A stretch of DNA of 64,000 nt from Desulfobulbaceae bacterium (GTDB taxonomy: Bacteria > Desulfobacterota > Desulfobulbia > Desulfobulbales > Desulfocapsaceae): contig JAAELB010000101.1 in assembly GCA_024227155.1 (NCBI GenBank), forward strand, positions 28,503 to 92,502, given 5' to 3'. Shown here one piece after another: positions 8,573-17,791 of the stretch. The notes beneath the pieces were generated by a model, which saw only the letters and a list, made by a program, of their open reading frames with translations, did no database searches and had not been told where the DNA came from. A program made the translations under genes and the position numbers. Numbering within the stretch: the stretch's first letter is position 1; each line of letters starts with the position of its first letter.

Positions 8573-10543
8573 TTATGAAATCACGCAGAGCACAGCACCC
8601 TTTGCAACACTGTCTCCACTTGCAAATTTAATACCCTGAACAGTACCGTCACAAGGTGCAGCAAGGGCATTTTCCATCTTCATGGCTTCCAGAACCACAA
8701 GTGTTTCACCCTTCTTCACCGCGTCCCCTTCTTTCTTTTCATAGCTGACAATCATTCCAGGCATTGGTGCGAGGAGCAGAGTTCCATCAGCAGGTGCTGC
8801 GGCGGCTGGTTCAGCGGCAGCTGGAGCCGCTGCCGCTGCAGGGGCTGCCGCCGGAGCCGCGACAGGGGCTGCTGTTGAAGCTGCTGCCTGTGGAAGCGGA
8901 ACCGCCTGCATTTCACCGGTCGGATCAACATCTACGTTAAAATATTCATTATCAACAAATACGTTGAAAGACCTGACATTTTGGGATTTCAGTGGTGCGT
9001 CTGCCTTTGCCTCAACGAGTTCGCCTGCCTTTGCCTTTCTGATAATTTCATCTTTCGCTTTCACTTCATCAAGGGTAATTGCCTTGACGCTCGCAGGTGG
9101 CTCGGACTTACCATATTTCCATTCCAGGAATTTTTTCCCTGTAACCGGGAACTGGGCATAGAGGATCAGATCGTCCATGTCAACTGCGAGATCGCCAATC
9201 TCTTTCTTGGCGTTTTCTAATTCAGGTTCTAAAACCTCCGCAGGGCGACAAGTAATAGGTTCTTCACCCCGAGGATATCCGGCCAATGCCTTTTTCTGTA
9301 CCTCTGGGTTAATAGGTACAGCCGTCTTTCCATAGAGACCATAACAGAGATCTTTTACCTGACCGGTAATCATCTTATAACGCTCATCCGGTGTATCATG
9401 TAAGACGTTATTAACGGTCTGCACACCTACGATCTGGCTGGTTGGAGTAACGAGAGGAATCTGACCAAGATCCTTACGAACTTTTGGCAACTCTGTATAC
9501 ACATCGCCTATCTTATCCAGGGCATCCATATCGCGGAGCTGATTAACAAGATTCGAGAGCATTCCACCAGGGGTTTGATGGAGAAGAACATTAATATCGA
9601 TGATTGAAATTTTAGAGTCATCTAACAGGTGCTTATACTTAGGCAGTACCTCTTTCTCCAAAACCTCATTAATCGCAGCAAGCTTACGGATATCAAAACC
9701 TGTATCGCGATTGGTACCAAGGAGACTCATTACCATAGGCTCTACTGCTGCATGGGCAGTCCTGTATGCGTATGGAGTCATACAGGTATCGATTATATCG
9801 ACGCCAGCCTCAACCGCCTTCAGATGGGTCATAGGCGACATACCGGAGGTGAAATGACAGTGCAGGTGAATAGGAATTTTAACAGCCTTCTTCAGAGCCT
9901 TGATTAGCGGGTACGCATCATAGGGAGCCAGAAGACCTGCCATATCCTTAACACAAACAGAGTCAGCGCCCATATCTTCGAGAACTTTGGCTCTATCTAC
10001 ATAATATTCAAGATTATAGACCTCACCGCCAAGGCGTGGCTCTGTCAGTGTATAACAGATACAACCCTGGAAATGTTTGCCACATTTTTTAATCTGTTTA
10101 ACCACCGTTTCAAAGTTACGATAATCATTGAGTGCATCAAAGGTCCTGAAAATATCCATACCATTTTCTGCGGCTCTATCAACAAATGCATAGGCGAGAT
10201 CATCGGCATAATTCCGGTATCCCACCAGATTTTGGGCACGAAGCAACATTGAAAAAGGGGTTTTCTTAATGTATCTCTTCAAAGTACGCAGTCTTTCCCA
10301 AGGATCTTCATTGAGAAAACGGTGCATGGTATCAAAAGTTGCACCACCCCAGGTTTCTATTGCCCAAAAACCAATCTCATCCAACATCTCTGCAACCGGG
10401 ATCATGTCCTCTGTTCGGCCCCGTGTAGCAAAAAGTGATTGATGTCCATCCCTTAAAGATAAATCCATAATCTTCAACGGGTTCTTAGCTGCAGGTCTGT
10501 CAGCATCATAATTCAATGGGGTAATCTTCACTTGATCGCTCAT
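8573..10543 (-). CDS. oadA: 5S-type carboxyltransferase fused to a biotinyl domain (OadA / pyruvate carboxylase B / transcarboxylase)
   Basis: A 656-residue enzyme. Residues 20-300 form the HMGL-like TIM barrel with the LRDGHQSL motif; Asp32, His228 and His230 fit the metal ligands and Lys199 the carbamylated lysine of the family. A conserved PYC/OADA domain follows to about 500. An Ala/Pro-rich linker (about 555-590) leads to a biotinyl domain with EAMKMEN; Lys622 is the biotin site. Such chains move a carboxyl group between oxaloacetate/pyruvate and biotin. With the 12S-type gene at 11273-12823 in the same run, the likely complex is methylmalonyl-CoA:pyruvate transcarboxylase. Pyruvate carboxylase subunit B or oxaloacetate decarboxylase alpha remain possible, but no biotin carboxylase gene and no second OadB is seen here. 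Confidence 0.9.
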   Translation of the reverse strand: MSDQVKITPLNYDADRPAAKNPLKIMDLSLRDGHQSLFATRGRTEDMIPVAEMLDEIGFWAIETWGGATFDTMHRFLNEDPWERLRTLKRYIKKTPFSMLLRAQNLVGYRNYADDLAYAFVDRAAENGMDIFRTFDALNDYRNFETVVKQIKKCGKHFQGCICYTLTEPRLGGEVYNLEYYVDRAKVLEDMGADSVCVKDMAGLLAPYDAYPLIKALKKAVKIPIHLHCHFTSGMSPMTHLKAVEAGVDIIDTCMTPYAYRTAHAAVEPMVMSLLGTNRDTGFDIRKLAAINEVLEKEVLPKYKHLLDDSKISIIDINVLLHQTPGGMLSNLVNQLRDMDALDKIGDVYTELPKVRKDLGQIPLVTPTSQIVGVQTVNNVLHDTPDERYKMITGQVKDLCYGLYGKTAVPINPEVQKKALAGYPRGEEPITCRPAEVLEPELENAKKEIGDLAVDMDDLILYAQFPVTGKKFLEWKYGKSEPPASVKAITLDEVKAKDEIIRKAKAGELVEAKADAPLKSQNVRSFNVFVDNEYFNVDVDPTGEMQAVPLPQAAASTAAPVAAPAAAPAAAAAPAAAEPAAAAPADGTLLLAPMPGMIVSYEKKEGDAVKKGETLVVLEAMKMENALAAPCDGTVQGIKFASGDSVAKGAVLCVIS

Positions 10544-10586
10544 TCTATGTCTCCTATTGCCTCAGCTTTTAACATTTTCAATTCTA

Positions 10587-10790
10587 TTAGAAACGTGTAA
10601 ACGCTCTTATTTGGACTAATCTCCGCATTGCCATCATATCCTGACGACCACTCTGTCCCCAAGGACTAAACTGCGCTCTTTGTTGCTGCGCCTGAGCCTT
10701 TTGTTGCTCCTCAGCAGCAGCCTCTTCCTGTTGCATATAAAGGCTTACGGCTGCCAGAGCTGCGGCCATTTTCTTTTTCTTTCCTGCCAT
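10587..10790 (-). CDS. Small basic/Gln-rich protein in the transcarboxylase operon, function unknown
   Basis: A 67-residue protein starting MAGKKKKMAAALAAVSLYMQ, then an Ala/Glu/Gln-rich probable helix (about 18-42) and a C-terminal tail ending RRLVQIRAFTRF. A GGGTGAG ribosome site sits just upstream of the ATG at 10790; a second ATG four codons earlier (10802) lacks one. It lies 43 bases upstream of the 5S-type carboxyltransferase gene, same strand. The short amphipathic helix with an Arg/Phe tail recalls the small epsilon or OadG-type helper subunits of biotin carboxylases in general layout, but there is no sequence match I recognise. It is treated as real because of position, ribosome site and non-random composition. 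Confidence 0.6.
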   Translation of the reverse strand: MAGKKKKMAAALAAVSLYMQQEEAAAEEQQKAQAQQQRAQFSPWGQSGRQDMMAMRRLVQIRAFTRF

Positions 10791-10881
10791 CAACTCACCC
10801 ATTGATTAATAGTTTTAATATCGCCAATAATAGTCAAACGGTTCGGTATTCGTTTTGGGTGACACGAAACATCCCTGCTCT

Positions 10882-10937
10882 ATTAGTGCCTAGCTTCTGA
10901 AAACTCGTCTATTAGTACCCTCTTGAGGGAGGTTAGA
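10882..10937 (-). repeat. Possible degenerate family A repeat
   Basis: The segment begins TTAGTGCCTAGCTTCTG, continues TTAGTACCCTC and ends GAGGGAGGTTAG. It shares the TTAGTGCC end and the final GGTTAG with family A, with a shortened centre. It lies between the small helix protein and the ABM-domain gene. Confidence 0.35.
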
Positions 10938-10950
10938 CAAGATACCCTTT

Positions 10951-11235
10951 TTAAGAACTGTACATGGCATACTCTGTTTCTTCGCCAAGGATCTTGTCAA
11001 TTTCTGTCTGAATCTCAATTCGTTTAGGATCATTGACCCACGTATTCCAATCCTCTACAGATCTCCAGGAGCTGATAACCATACATTCATCTTTCTTATC
11101 AATTCTCCCAAGGGTCTCTCCTGAAATATAGCCAGGTTGCTCAAGGGTTAGAGCGCGTAATCTTTTTAGTAAAATGGTCAGCTCAACAACACTTTCAGAC
11201 TGAACTTTTCTTTTAATGAAAATTTTCACCGTCAT
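10951..11235 (-). CDS. ABM-domain (antibiotic biosynthesis monooxygenase-like) small protein
   Basis: A 94-residue single-domain protein of the dimeric alpha/beta-barrel (ABM, PF03992-type) superfamily. The pattern is VKIFIKRKV at the start, a helix with LRALTLEQPGYISGETL, and the segment MVISSWRSVEDWNTWV. Members include quinol monooxygenases, haem-binding proteins and proteins of unknown role. It lies between the 12S-type and 5S-type carboxyltransferase genes, with the 12S gene 37 bases upstream, so it is probably cotranscribed. No cofactor residue identifies an activity. A regulatory, ligand-binding or protective role in the carboxyltransferase system is a guess. Confidence 0.78.
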   Translation of the reverse strand: MTVKIFIKRKVQSESVVELTILLKRLRALTLEQPGYISGETLGRIDKKDECMVISSWRSVEDWNTWVNDPKRIEIQTEIDKILGEETEYAMYSS

Positions 11236-11272
11236 GCGATTCTCCTTTTATACGGTCAAACTGAACTGAAAT

Positions 11273-12823
11273 TTATAGAGGGATATTTCCATGTTTTTTC
11301 ATTGGGTTAGTGTCACGCTTATTATCGAGCAATCCCAGAGCCCGGACGATTCTAGCACGTGTATTGGCAGGCTCAATGATATCATCAATATATCCACGCT
11401 GGGCTGCGACATAAGGATTCGCAACCTTGCCCTGATATTCTTTTTCCTTTTCAGCAAGAAATGCCTTAGGATCATCTGAGTCCCGCGCATCTTTTCCATG
11501 GAGAACCCCGGAAGCACCTTTCGCACCCATTACTGCTATTTCAGCACCTGGCCAGGCATAGTTAATATCGCCCCTCAGATGTTTGGAGGACATAACACAA
11601 TATGCTCCACCATATGCCTTTCTGGTAATAACGGTAACCTTTGGAATCGTCGCTTCCGCATACGCATACAGAATTTTGGCACCATTTCTGATAACTCCGC
11701 CATATTCCTGCGCGGTTCCTGGCAAAAAGCCTGGAACATCAACAAAGGTGACAACGGGGATATTGAAACAGTCACAAAAACGTACAAATCTGGCAGCTTT
11801 TACAGATGAATCAATATCCAGGACTCCAGATAAATGCAGGGGTTGATTAGCTACTATGCCAACTGGAACGCCACCATACCTGGCAAAACCGATGATAATA
11901 TTAGGAGCAAAATTTGCTTTGATTTCAAAAAAATCGTTATTATCCACCGTCTGAAGAATAACTTCCTTCATGTCATAGGCTGAATTTGGATTATCAGGTA
12001 TCAGTGCGTTCAACCCCGCTGATGATCGTACAATAGGATCTTCAGTTGGAATAACAGGGGGATTTTCTAAATTATTTTGAGGCAGAAAAGAGAGTAACCT
12101 TCGTATGTATTCGATGGCATCCGCCCCTGAAGTAGCAGGATAATCGGACACTCCACTCTTGCTTGAGTGCATTGCAGCTCCACCGAGTTCTTCAGTTGTT
12201 ACATCTTCATGGGTAACAGACTTTACAACTTTTGGCCCTGTCAAAAACATATAGGACTGATCCTGCACCATAATGACGAAATCTGTCAATGCTGGAGAAT
12301 ATACGGCTCCTCCGGCACATGGGCCAAAGATTGCTGAAATTTGCGGAACAACCCCTGACGCCATGACGTTACGTTGGAATATCTCTGAAAAACCAGCAAG
12401 ACTCTCAATACCTTCCTGAATCCGTGCTCCACCGGAATCACCAAGTCCAATAACCGGCGCACCATTTTTCATTGCAAGATCCATCACCTTGCAAATTTTT
12501 TCTGCCATAGTCTCAGACAGAGAACCACCCAACACTGTGAAATCCTGGGCATAAACATACACAATACGTCCATCTACCGTTCCATGCCCTGTTACAACTC
12601 CATCTCCGAGGAATTTCTGATTTTCCATGCCAAAATCCGTGCATCTATGGAGTTTAAACATGTCAAATTCCTCAAAAGAACCGTTGTCCAACAACAGGTC
12701 TATGCGCTCCCGGGCGGTCATACTTCCCTTTGCATGCTGTCTATCAATCCGCGCTTGACCACCACCGAGTTTTGCTTCTTCTCTCAGTTTTTTTAAGTGC
12801 TCCAGCTGTTCATTAGTATTCAT
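11273..12823 (-). CDS. 12S-type acyl-CoA carboxyltransferase (methylmalonyl-CoA carboxyltransferase / propionyl-CoA carboxylase beta)
   Basis: A 516-residue carboxyltransferase with two crotonase-fold halves, homologous throughout to the partial MmdA at 1-996. Conserved segments include [13 protein letters not shown] (oxyanion hole, first half), [12 protein letters not shown], and [18 protein letters not shown] (second half). It transfers a carboxyl group between methylmalonyl-CoA/propionyl-CoA and biotin. The frame opens six codons earlier, but the ATG at 12823 has a strong AAGGAG site. In the same minus-strand run lie the ABM protein and the 5S-biotinyl chain; 12S plus 5S-biotinyl would form a transcarboxylase. 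Propionyl-CoA carboxylase is less likely because no biotin carboxylase gene is present. Confidence 0.92.
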   Translation of the reverse strand: MNTNEQLEHLKKLREEAKLGGGQARIDRQHAKGSMTARERIDLLLDNGSFEEFDMFKLHRCTDFGMENQKFLGDGVVTGHGTVDGRIVYVYAQDFTVLGGSLSETMAEKICKVMDLAMKNGAPVIGLGDSGGARIQEGIESLAGFSEIFQRNVMASGVVPQISAIFGPCAGGAVYSPALTDFVIMVQDQSYMFLTGPKVVKSVTHEDVTTEELGGAAMHSSKSGVSDYPATSGADAIEYIRRLLSFLPQNNLENPPVIPTEDPIVRSSAGLNALIPDNPNSAYDMKEVILQTVDNNDFFEIKANFAPNIIIGFARYGGVPVGIVANQPLHLSGVLDIDSSVKAARFVRFCDCFNIPVVTFVDVPGFLPGTAQEYGGVIRNGAKILYAYAEATIPKVTVITRKAYGGAYCVMSSKHLRGDINYAWPGAEIAVMGAKGASGVLHGKDARDSDDPKAFLAEKEKEYQGKVANPYVAAQRGYIDDIIEPANTRARIVRALGLLDNKRDTNPMKKHGNIPL

Positions 12824-12888
12824 CGCGTCTCCTTGAAACAAAATTCACAGTAGCATTATCAAGTCTTACTAAAATCTGACCTCACTAA

Positions 12889-13761
12889 TCAGGAAAACGC
12901 CTCTTTACACAATCTTCCAAGAGAGCCTAAGTCCTCACAGACGTAGAGTCCACATTCCTGCATTGCAGCAATTTTTGCGGATGCAGTTCCCTGCCCACCA
13001 CTAACGATGGCACCGGCATGACCCATTCTTCTTCCAGGAGGAGCTGTGAGTCCTGCGATAAACCCGACAACGGGTTTTTTCATATTTGCTTTTATCCACG
13101 CTGAGGCTTCTTCTTCTGCATTACCACCGATTTCACCGACCATTACCACAGCTTCAGTTTCGGGATCATCGTTGAACGCTTTCAGGCAATCAATAAAGCC
13201 TGTTCCGTTCACTGGATCTCCACCGATACCAACGCAGGTGGTTTGACCAAGACCCACCTCAGTCAACTGGTGTACAACCTCATAGGTTAATGTTCCTGAG
13301 CGTGACACCACACCAACAGGACCACCTGCGGTGTGAATCGGTCCTGGCATAATACCGATTTTACATTCACCAGGGGTGATTATTCCTGGGCAGTTAGGAC
13401 CAATTAGTCTTGTGTTTTTCATGGCAAGATAATTTTTTATCTTGAGCATATCCATCACCGGGACACCCTCTGTGATACACACAATTAACTCAATCCCTGC
13501 ATCAACAGCCTCTAGAATTGCATCTGCCGCAAAAGGAGGTGGAACCAAAATCATAGATGCATCAGCTCCAGTTGCGTCTTTTGCTTCCTGCACTGTATTA
13601 AAAACAGGTACAGCATCCATGGTCTGCCCACCTTTACCCGGTGTAACCCCTGCGACCACTTTGGTTCCATACTCAACGCATTGTCTGGTATGAAACTGCC
13701 CTTCCTTGCCAGTGATACCCTGAACAAGGACACGTGTTTGGGAATTAACTAAAATGCTCAT
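12889..13761 (-). CDS. sucD: Succinyl-CoA synthetase alpha subunit
   Basis: A 290-residue ADP/GDP-forming subunit. The N-terminal CoA-binding Rossmann domain carries VQGITGKEG, and the phosphorylated active-site histidine is His248 in RRMGHAGAI, matching His246 of the E. coli enzyme. It interconverts succinyl-CoA and succinate with substrate-level phosphorylation, using the product of the mutase. The ribosome site is AAAGGA. It lies 268 bases downstream of sucC on the same strand, an unusually wide gap in which no gene or clear terminator was seen. Confidence 0.96.
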   Translation of the reverse strand: MSILVNSQTRVLVQGITGKEGQFHTRQCVEYGTKVVAGVTPGKGGQTMDAVPVFNTVQEAKDATGADASMILVPPPFAADAILEAVDAGIELIVCITEGVPVMDMLKIKNYLAMKNTRLIGPNCPGIITPGECKIGIMPGPIHTAGGPVGVVSRSGTLTYEVVHQLTEVGLGQTTCVGIGGDPVNGTGFIDCLKAFNDDPETEAVVMVGEIGGNAEEEASAWIKANMKKPVVGFIAGLTAPPGRRMGHAGAIVSGGQGTASAKIAAMQECGLYVCEDLGSLGRLCKEAFS

Positions 13762-14029
13762 TTTTTTCCTTTACAAGTGAATTATCCTATACACCAACTA
13801 GATGACAGGCAAGCTACCTTACGCCCGGTACAGCCAGCCAGCACATCAATATATTTTCTTAACGATAACAGTATTTTTGATACTTGGTGTAATATTTTCA
13901 ACCAACCCCGCCATTACCTCTAAACAAAACAGTTATCTCCCTGCTTGGCATTTTCCCACTTACAGTTAATGATTAGTATGTGTTGGATACGGAGTTGTAT
14001 TTGATTTCAATTTTAGAGTAATGCAACAA

Positions 14030-15187
14030 TCAGGCAACAATTTCTGCTACTTTCTTTGCAGCGTCAGCTAAATCAGCTGCGTTGATTAACTTCAGCCCAG
14101 ATTCAGCGAGTATACGACGGCCTTCTTCCACATTGGTTCCTTCCATCCTCACAACAACAGGTACAGATAAGTTGATTTTTTCTGCGGCCTGCACTACACC
14201 TTGTGCCAGAACGTCACATCGAAGAATTCCACCAAAGATATTGATAAGAATACCCTTCACTTTACTGTCGCTTAGAATGATTCTAAAACCATTTTCTACC
14301 ATTTCCGCATCTGCACCGCCTCCTACATCGAGGAAGTTTGCCGGATCAGCACCCGCCTGCTTGATAATATCCATAGTCGCCATGGCAAGCCCTGCCCCGT
14401 TGACCATGTTACCGACGTTACCATCAAGATTAATGTAGTTGAGATTGAATTTTGCAGCTTCAGCTTCCGCAGCATCCTCTTCATTGGGATCATGCATTTC
14501 AACAACGTCTGGATGTCTGAAGAGTGCATTCGAGTCAATATCAACCTTGGCATCAAGGGCAATAATGTTATCATCTTCTGTTATAATAAGTGGATTTATT
14601 TCAAGCATCGAACAATCATAGTCAACAAAGAGGTTATAGAGGTTTCTTAAGATACCACCGAACTCTTTCTTCACAGCTTTATCCAATTCGAGACCAAACA
14701 TTACCTGATTCAGGTGATAGCCCTTAATCCCTGTAACAGGATTAATTGGAACTTTAATGATTCTTTCAGGAGTCTTTTCTGCAACTTCTTCAATATCCAT
14801 ACCACCGTCCTGGCTGGTTACAATGGTAATTGTTGCAGTTGCACGATCAGGGATGATCGAGAGGTACATTTCTTTTTTAATTGCCACACCTTTTTCAACC
14901 AGAACAGTCTTAACCAGCCGTCCCTCTGGCCCGGTCTGTTTGGTCACAAGCGTCATTCCAAGAATAGCCTCTGCTGCCTGTTTTAATTCTTCAGCATTCT
15001 TAACTATTTTGACCCCGCCACCTTTCCCACGTCCACCTGCATGGATTTGAGCTTTGACTGCAACCGGAAGGCCAAGTTTTTCAGCAGTATCCTCTATTCC
15101 CTGCACCGTTGTAGATACACCACCTTCAAGAGTTGGAACCTTATATTTGCGAAACAGTTGTTTCGCCTGGTATTCATGGATCTTCAT
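14030..15187 (-). CDS. sucC: Succinyl-CoA synthetase beta subunit
   Basis: A 385-residue subunit with an N-terminal ATP-grasp domain (KIHEYQAKQLFRKY at the start, GGRGKGGGVK near residue 50) and a C-terminal ligase-CoA domain with the segment FLDVGGGAD and a NIFGGI motif. It binds the nucleotide and shapes the succinate site, working with SucD. Length is normal. It is read before sucD. Upstream, toward prpE, lies a terminator at 15241-15274, so the sucCD unit has its own promoter in the narrow gap 15188-15240 or depends on readthrough from prpE. Confidence 0.96.
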   Translation of the reverse strand: MKIHEYQAKQLFRKYKVPTLEGGVSTTVQGIEDTAEKLGLPVAVKAQIHAGGRGKGGGVKIVKNAEELKQAAEAILGMTLVTKQTGPEGRLVKTVLVEKGVAIKKEMYLSIIPDRATATITIVTSQDGGMDIEEVAEKTPERIIKVPINPVTGIKGYHLNQVMFGLELDKAVKKEFGGILRNLYNLFVDYDCSMLEINPLIITEDDNIIALDAKVDIDSNALFRHPDVVEMHDPNEEDAAEAEAAKFNLNYINLDGNVGNMVNGAGLAMATMDIIKQAGADPANFLDVGGGADAEMVENGFRIILSDSKVKGILINIFGGILRCDVLAQGVVQAAEKINLSVPVVVRMEGTNVEEGRRILAESGLKLINAADLADAAKKVAEIVA

Positions 15188-15240
15188 ATAAAATCGTCCT
15201 AAGAAAATGGAGCGGGATTTGCCCTACCCCGTAAAGTTGT

Positions 15241-15274
15241 AAAAAAAAGGCAGCTGTCTTTTCAGGCAGCTGCC
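15241..15274 (-). terminator. Intrinsic terminator after prpE
   Basis: The stem GGCAGCTG (15249-15256) with CAGCTGCC (15267-15274) is followed on the minus strand by eight T. It lies 15 bases past the prpE stop and separates prpE from sucC. Confidence 0.85.
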
Positions 15275-15288
15275 GGTTCATCCAATTA

Positions 15289-17184
15289 TTACTTCTTCAC
15301 ATAACCCATTTGCGTCAAGGTATCAGTGATCTCATCCAAAATGACCGGATCATCAATGGTTGACGGCATTTTATAATCTTTATTATTGGCGATGGAACGC
15401 ATGGTTCCACGCAGAATCTTACCTGATCTGGTTTTAGGTAGTCGGGCTACCTGACAGGCATCACGGAAACATGCGATTGGTCCGATGGATTCGCGGACCA
15501 TCTTCACCAGTTCGTCTTTAATCTCATTGCCATCGCGGGTGACACCGGCCTTAACAACAAAGAAACCCACAGGCAGCTGGCCTTTGAGTTGATCGTCCGC
15601 ACCAAATACCGCACACTCTGCAACATCCGGATGGTTAGAGATAATCTCTTCCATGGCACCAGTAGAGAGACGATGACCTGCGATATTAATTACGTCATCC
15701 ATTCTACCCATGACATAAACATAGCCATCCTCATCAATATAACCACCATCACTGGTCTCATAGAAACCAGGGAATTTAGTCATATACGATTTAATAAATC
15801 GCTCTTCATTTCTCCACAGCGTGACGAGTGTACCTGGAGGCAGCGGCAGCTTAACAACAATATTACCCTCAGTACCTTTAGGTACTGATTCTCCATCATC
15901 ATCAACACAACGAACATCCCAACCAGGCATTGCCTTGGTCGGAGAACCTTCCTTCACAGGGAGTTCTTCGATTCCACGACAGTTACCAACAATTGCCCAA
16001 CCGGTCTCAGTCTGCCACCAGTGATCTATTACGGGGACACCAATGAGGTCTTCTGCCCAATGCAGGGTATCAGGATCTGTACGTTCACCTGCAAGATAGA
16101 GACAATCGAAACATGAAGTATCGTACTTAGCAAACAACTCACCTTTTGGATCTTCTTTCTTAATCGCTCTAAAGGCTGTCGGTGCGGTAAAGAGACACTT
16201 GACCTTATGCTCTGAAATAACTCTCCAGAAAGCACCCGCATCTGGAGTCCCAATAGGCTTTCCTTCATAGAAAACAGTCGTGGAACCCTGAATCAGAGGT
16301 GCATATACAATATAAGAGTGACCAACAACCCAACCAACATCCGATGCAGACCACCAGACATCACCCGGATCGATGTTATAGAGATTTTTCATGGTCCAAT
16401 GCAGAGCCACCGCATGACCTCCATTGTCTCTTAAAACACCCTTAGGCATTCCTGTGGTCCCGGAGGTATAGAGGATATAGAGAGGGTCTGTTGCTTCAAG
16501 CTCTACACATCCTACGGGTTTACTGTTGGCAAGCAGATCTTTCCAGTCTTTATCACGCCCGTCTATCATTGTTGAGGTGACAAAATCACGTTGATATACA
16601 ACAACATTTGAAACTTCATGGGTTGATTGTTCTATTGCACTATCAACAAGCGGTTTATACGCAAGAGTCTTGGTTCCCTCAATGGCACCTGAGGCGGTGA
16701 TGAGCACCTTTGGCTGTGCATGGTCAATACGAATTGCGAGTTCATGGGGGGCAAAACCACCAAATACCACTGAATGCACTGCTCCAAGCCTGGCGCAAGC
16801 TAGCATTGCTACAGCAGCTTCCGGAATCATAGGCATATAGATGACTACTGTATCACCTTTTTTTACGCCTAAATCTGCAAGACCACCAGCAAAGGTTGAC
16901 ACCTCATCAAGCAGCTCTTTATAACTAATTTTACGAATAGTATTTGTTACGGGACTGTCATAGATGATAGCAGTTTGATCAGCACGCCCATTTTCTACAT
17001 GTCGATCTATAGCGTTATAGCAGGTGTTCATCTTCCCGCCTTGAAACCATCGATAAAAAGGAGGTTTCGAATCATCCAAGACCTTATCGCACTCTTTGTA
17101 CCAGGTGATGCCCTTTGCAGCTTCACCCCAAAATTCTTCAGGATTCTCTATGCTTTGTTGAAATACCGCATCAAACTTGCCCAT
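15289..17184 (-). CDS. prpE: Propionyl-CoA synthetase (acyl-adenylate-forming)
   Basis: A 631-residue AMP-forming ligase that activates propionate to propionyl-CoA. The adenylation P-loop YTSGTTGMPKG, the HWWQTETG segment and the C-terminal PKTRSGKIL catalytic motif (Lys589) are present. The sequence resembles PrpE more than Acs: it is shorter and starts GKFDAVFQQSIENPEEFWGEAA. The frame is open 45 codons further upstream, but the ATG at 17184 has an AAGGAG site and begins at the conserved N-terminus. Lys589 is the residue acetylated or propionylated in this family; a GNAT-fusion protein is encoded at 22474-24360. Putative GTTAC-type operator sites lie upstream. Confidence 0.9.
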   Translation of the reverse strand: MGKFDAVFQQSIENPEEFWGEAAKGITWYKECDKVLDDSKPPFYRWFQGGKMNTCYNAIDRHVENGRADQTAIIYDSPVTNTIRKISYKELLDEVSTFAGGLADLGVKKGDTVVIYMPMIPEAAVAMLACARLGAVHSVVFGGFAPHELAIRIDHAQPKVLITASGAIEGTKTLAYKPLVDSAIEQSTHEVSNVVVYQRDFVTSTMIDGRDKDWKDLLANSKPVGCVELEATDPLYILYTSGTTGMPKGVLRDNGGHAVALHWTMKNLYNIDPGDVWWSASDVGWVVGHSYIVYAPLIQGSTTVFYEGKPIGTPDAGAFWRVISEHKVKCLFTAPTAFRAIKKEDPKGELFAKYDTSCFDCLYLAGERTDPDTLHWAEDLIGVPVIDHWWQTETGWAIVGNCRGIEELPVKEGSPTKAMPGWDVRCVDDDGESVPKGTEGNIVVKLPLPPGTLVTLWRNEERFIKSYMTKFPGFYETSDGGYIDEDGYVYVMGRMDDVINIAGHRLSTGAMEEIISNHPDVAECAVFGADDQLKGQLPVGFFVVKAGVTRDGNEIKDELVKMVRESIGPIACFRDACQVARLPKTRSGKILRGTMRSIANNKDYKMPSTIDDPVILDEITDTLTQMGYVKK

Positions 17185-17791
17185 AATTACTCCTTTTGGT
17201 CTGAATTTTAGTCCATCCACCAATCTCCACAAAAAGATATACCGCATTAGCAACTTGACTTCAACCGTTAAATTAAACATCGTTACACTTGTTTTCTGGG
17301 GAAAGCAACGGACTAACAAATATTCCCCTTAACATTCAACACTTTACCACTGGTCACCCACAACAGATAGTATTAATTATTTTTTCCCATTGCATGGAGT
17401 TTACGGGTCTCTGTTATCTAGCAGTAAACGTTTATTAAGTTCAGTTTTACAATATGTTACACCCACCGCCTTCACTATATCACCCCAGTAACGGAACATT
17501 GTTACACTAAATACATCATTCCAAATTGACTTTATTCGTCACTTCAATTAATTTTATAATCTTATGATATTGTCAAGATTGGGGAACATGCGAGATAATG
17601 GTTCTTATCACCCTGTTATACTGATGTTATTATGACAGATATTTCGTTTATCCCCGGCGGAGCTTATAATTACGACAATGAATAACAGTCATAAATTATA
17701 TAGATACAAAAAAAAGGGTAGGTAATATCATTCTTACTACTTATTTTCATCCAATTCCAATCGCAAAAATTTAATTTTCAGAATTCCAATA
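17185..17791. promoter_or_regulatory. Divergent promoter region between prpE and the Cache kinase, with GTTAC sites
   Basis: This 607-base AT-rich spacer has no supported gene. It contains AACATCGTTAC (17276-17286) and, further out, GTAACGGAACATTGTTAC (17488-17505), an inverted GTAAC pair around eight bases. The core AACATTGTTAC is the same as in the palindrome upstream of the TetR gene at 3207-3223, which suggests a shared regulator. I saw no convincing sigma-54 element in either direction. Confidence 0.4.

Noticed and set aside
13762-14029. Possible sigma-54 promoter on the minus strand between sucC and sucD
   Set aside because: GG and GC doublets with 10-base spacing exist (GGAAAATGCCAAGC type) but the surrounding bases do not fit the consensus.
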